NCBI GenBank assembly: GCA_010015655.1
Contig: ML976671.1
Span: forward strand, 141,967 to 185,479
Source: Bimuria novae-zelandiae CBS 107.79
Lineage: Eukaryota; Ascomycota; Dothideomycetes; Pleosporales; Didymosphaeriaceae
Reading direction: 5' to 3'
Length of the DNA: 43,513 nucleotides
Shown here: in pieces, positions 43,131-43,513 of the stretch
Position numbering within the stretch: position 1 is the first letter of the stretch
Layout: each line of letters begins with the position of its first letter
Translations under genes and position numbers: made by a program
Notes under the pieces: model-generated
The model's input: the letters and a program-made list of their open reading frames with translations, nothing else
What the model was told of the DNA's origin: nothing
Database searches by the model: none

Positions 43131-43513
43131 GATTATCCTATAAATTCGAGGTTTGTTTTTTTAGGCCTTAATTATAAGGCAGGGCTTAAGATTTAATACC
43201 TTAGTTGTAGCCACGTGACTGACGTCAGACGTAGTATACATGGAACGTACTACTGAGGTGCACGGACTATTGACCCAATAGACTCTCCCCCGCGCTCTCT
43301 CCACTCAGAAGACTCCTCACTCCACCCACTCTTTTCTGCAGATAGCAATACAGCTTGTTGTCCTCATATGCCTGCCTTCCTCGCTGCTTACATTAGTTTT
43401 GAAATCAGAGTTGTAATATTTGTGATGGGTGAAGCTTCCGGTGAAGACTGCCAGCCTGCAGATGGCTCGTTTTCCTTCATTAGTTATGTTTCATTGGCAT
43501 ATGCAGCTTCCCG
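43131..43513. other. Right flank, no gene seen
   Basis: Nothing coding is recognised. A CACGTG hexamer (43212-43217) and a TGACGTCA octamer (43220-43227) lie side by side; they resemble bHLH and bZIP sites and might belong to a promoter beyond the window. Confidence 0.35.

Overview
The window looks like a nuclear contig of a filamentous ascomycete (Pezizomycotina, most likely Dothideomycetes/Pleosporales). Reasons: short introns of about 45-150 bp with GT...AG borders, fungal-type gene families (Zn2Cys6 factor, NACHT/STAND protein, RNase T2, MFS permeases), an intron-bearing nuclear tRNA-Leu, and TpA-rich, stop-riddled transposons that carry the signature of repeat-induced point mutation (RIP).

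Layout. 1-5.2 kb holds housekeeping genes: a conserved unknown protein (1342-2535), then a head-to-head pair of ER membrane genes, signal peptidase complex subunit SPC2 (minus) and ER membrane complex subunit EMC3 (plus), 242 bp apart. 7.1-8.6 kb carries a C2H2 zinc-finger protein. 10.3-11.9 kb holds two tandem broken F-box/2EXR-like relics. 12.7-18.1 kb carries a doubtful small gene, a secreted RNase T2, an NAPE-PLD-like metallo-beta-lactamase protein and an unknown conserved protein. 18.6-21.5 kb (perhaps to 22.0) is a NACHT-type STAND pseudogene with four in-frame stops plus frameshifts.

22.3-42 kb is the most interesting part. It looks like a small accessory metabolic gene cluster: MFS sugar permease (minus), 2-oxoglutarate/Fe(II) oxygenase (plus), DHA1-type MFS transporter (minus), class I glutamine-amidotransferase-like protein (minus), NmrA-like reductase (minus) and a Zn2Cys6 regulator (plus). 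Two of the six genes are cut by transposons whose exact junctions can be read. A Fot1/pogo-type element (23774-25912, TA target duplication) sits in the permease, and a solo LTR (24949-25195, CTACT duplication) is nested inside it. A 6.07-kb non-LTR retrotransposon (35270-41336, 14-bp duplication) sits in the regulator. In both host genes the reading frame continues exactly across the insertion when element and duplicate are discounted (508 and 636 codons). A 161-bp hAT-like MITE with 8-bp duplication lies between the amidotransferase and reductase genes. The four enzyme/transporter genes between the two hits remain open, so the cluster appears recently decommissioned rather than decayed.

The right end has an AT-rich relic (about 42.1-42.47 kb) and an intron-containing tRNA-Leu(CAA). 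Gene models were built by eye from splice signals and family patterns; no database search was possible.
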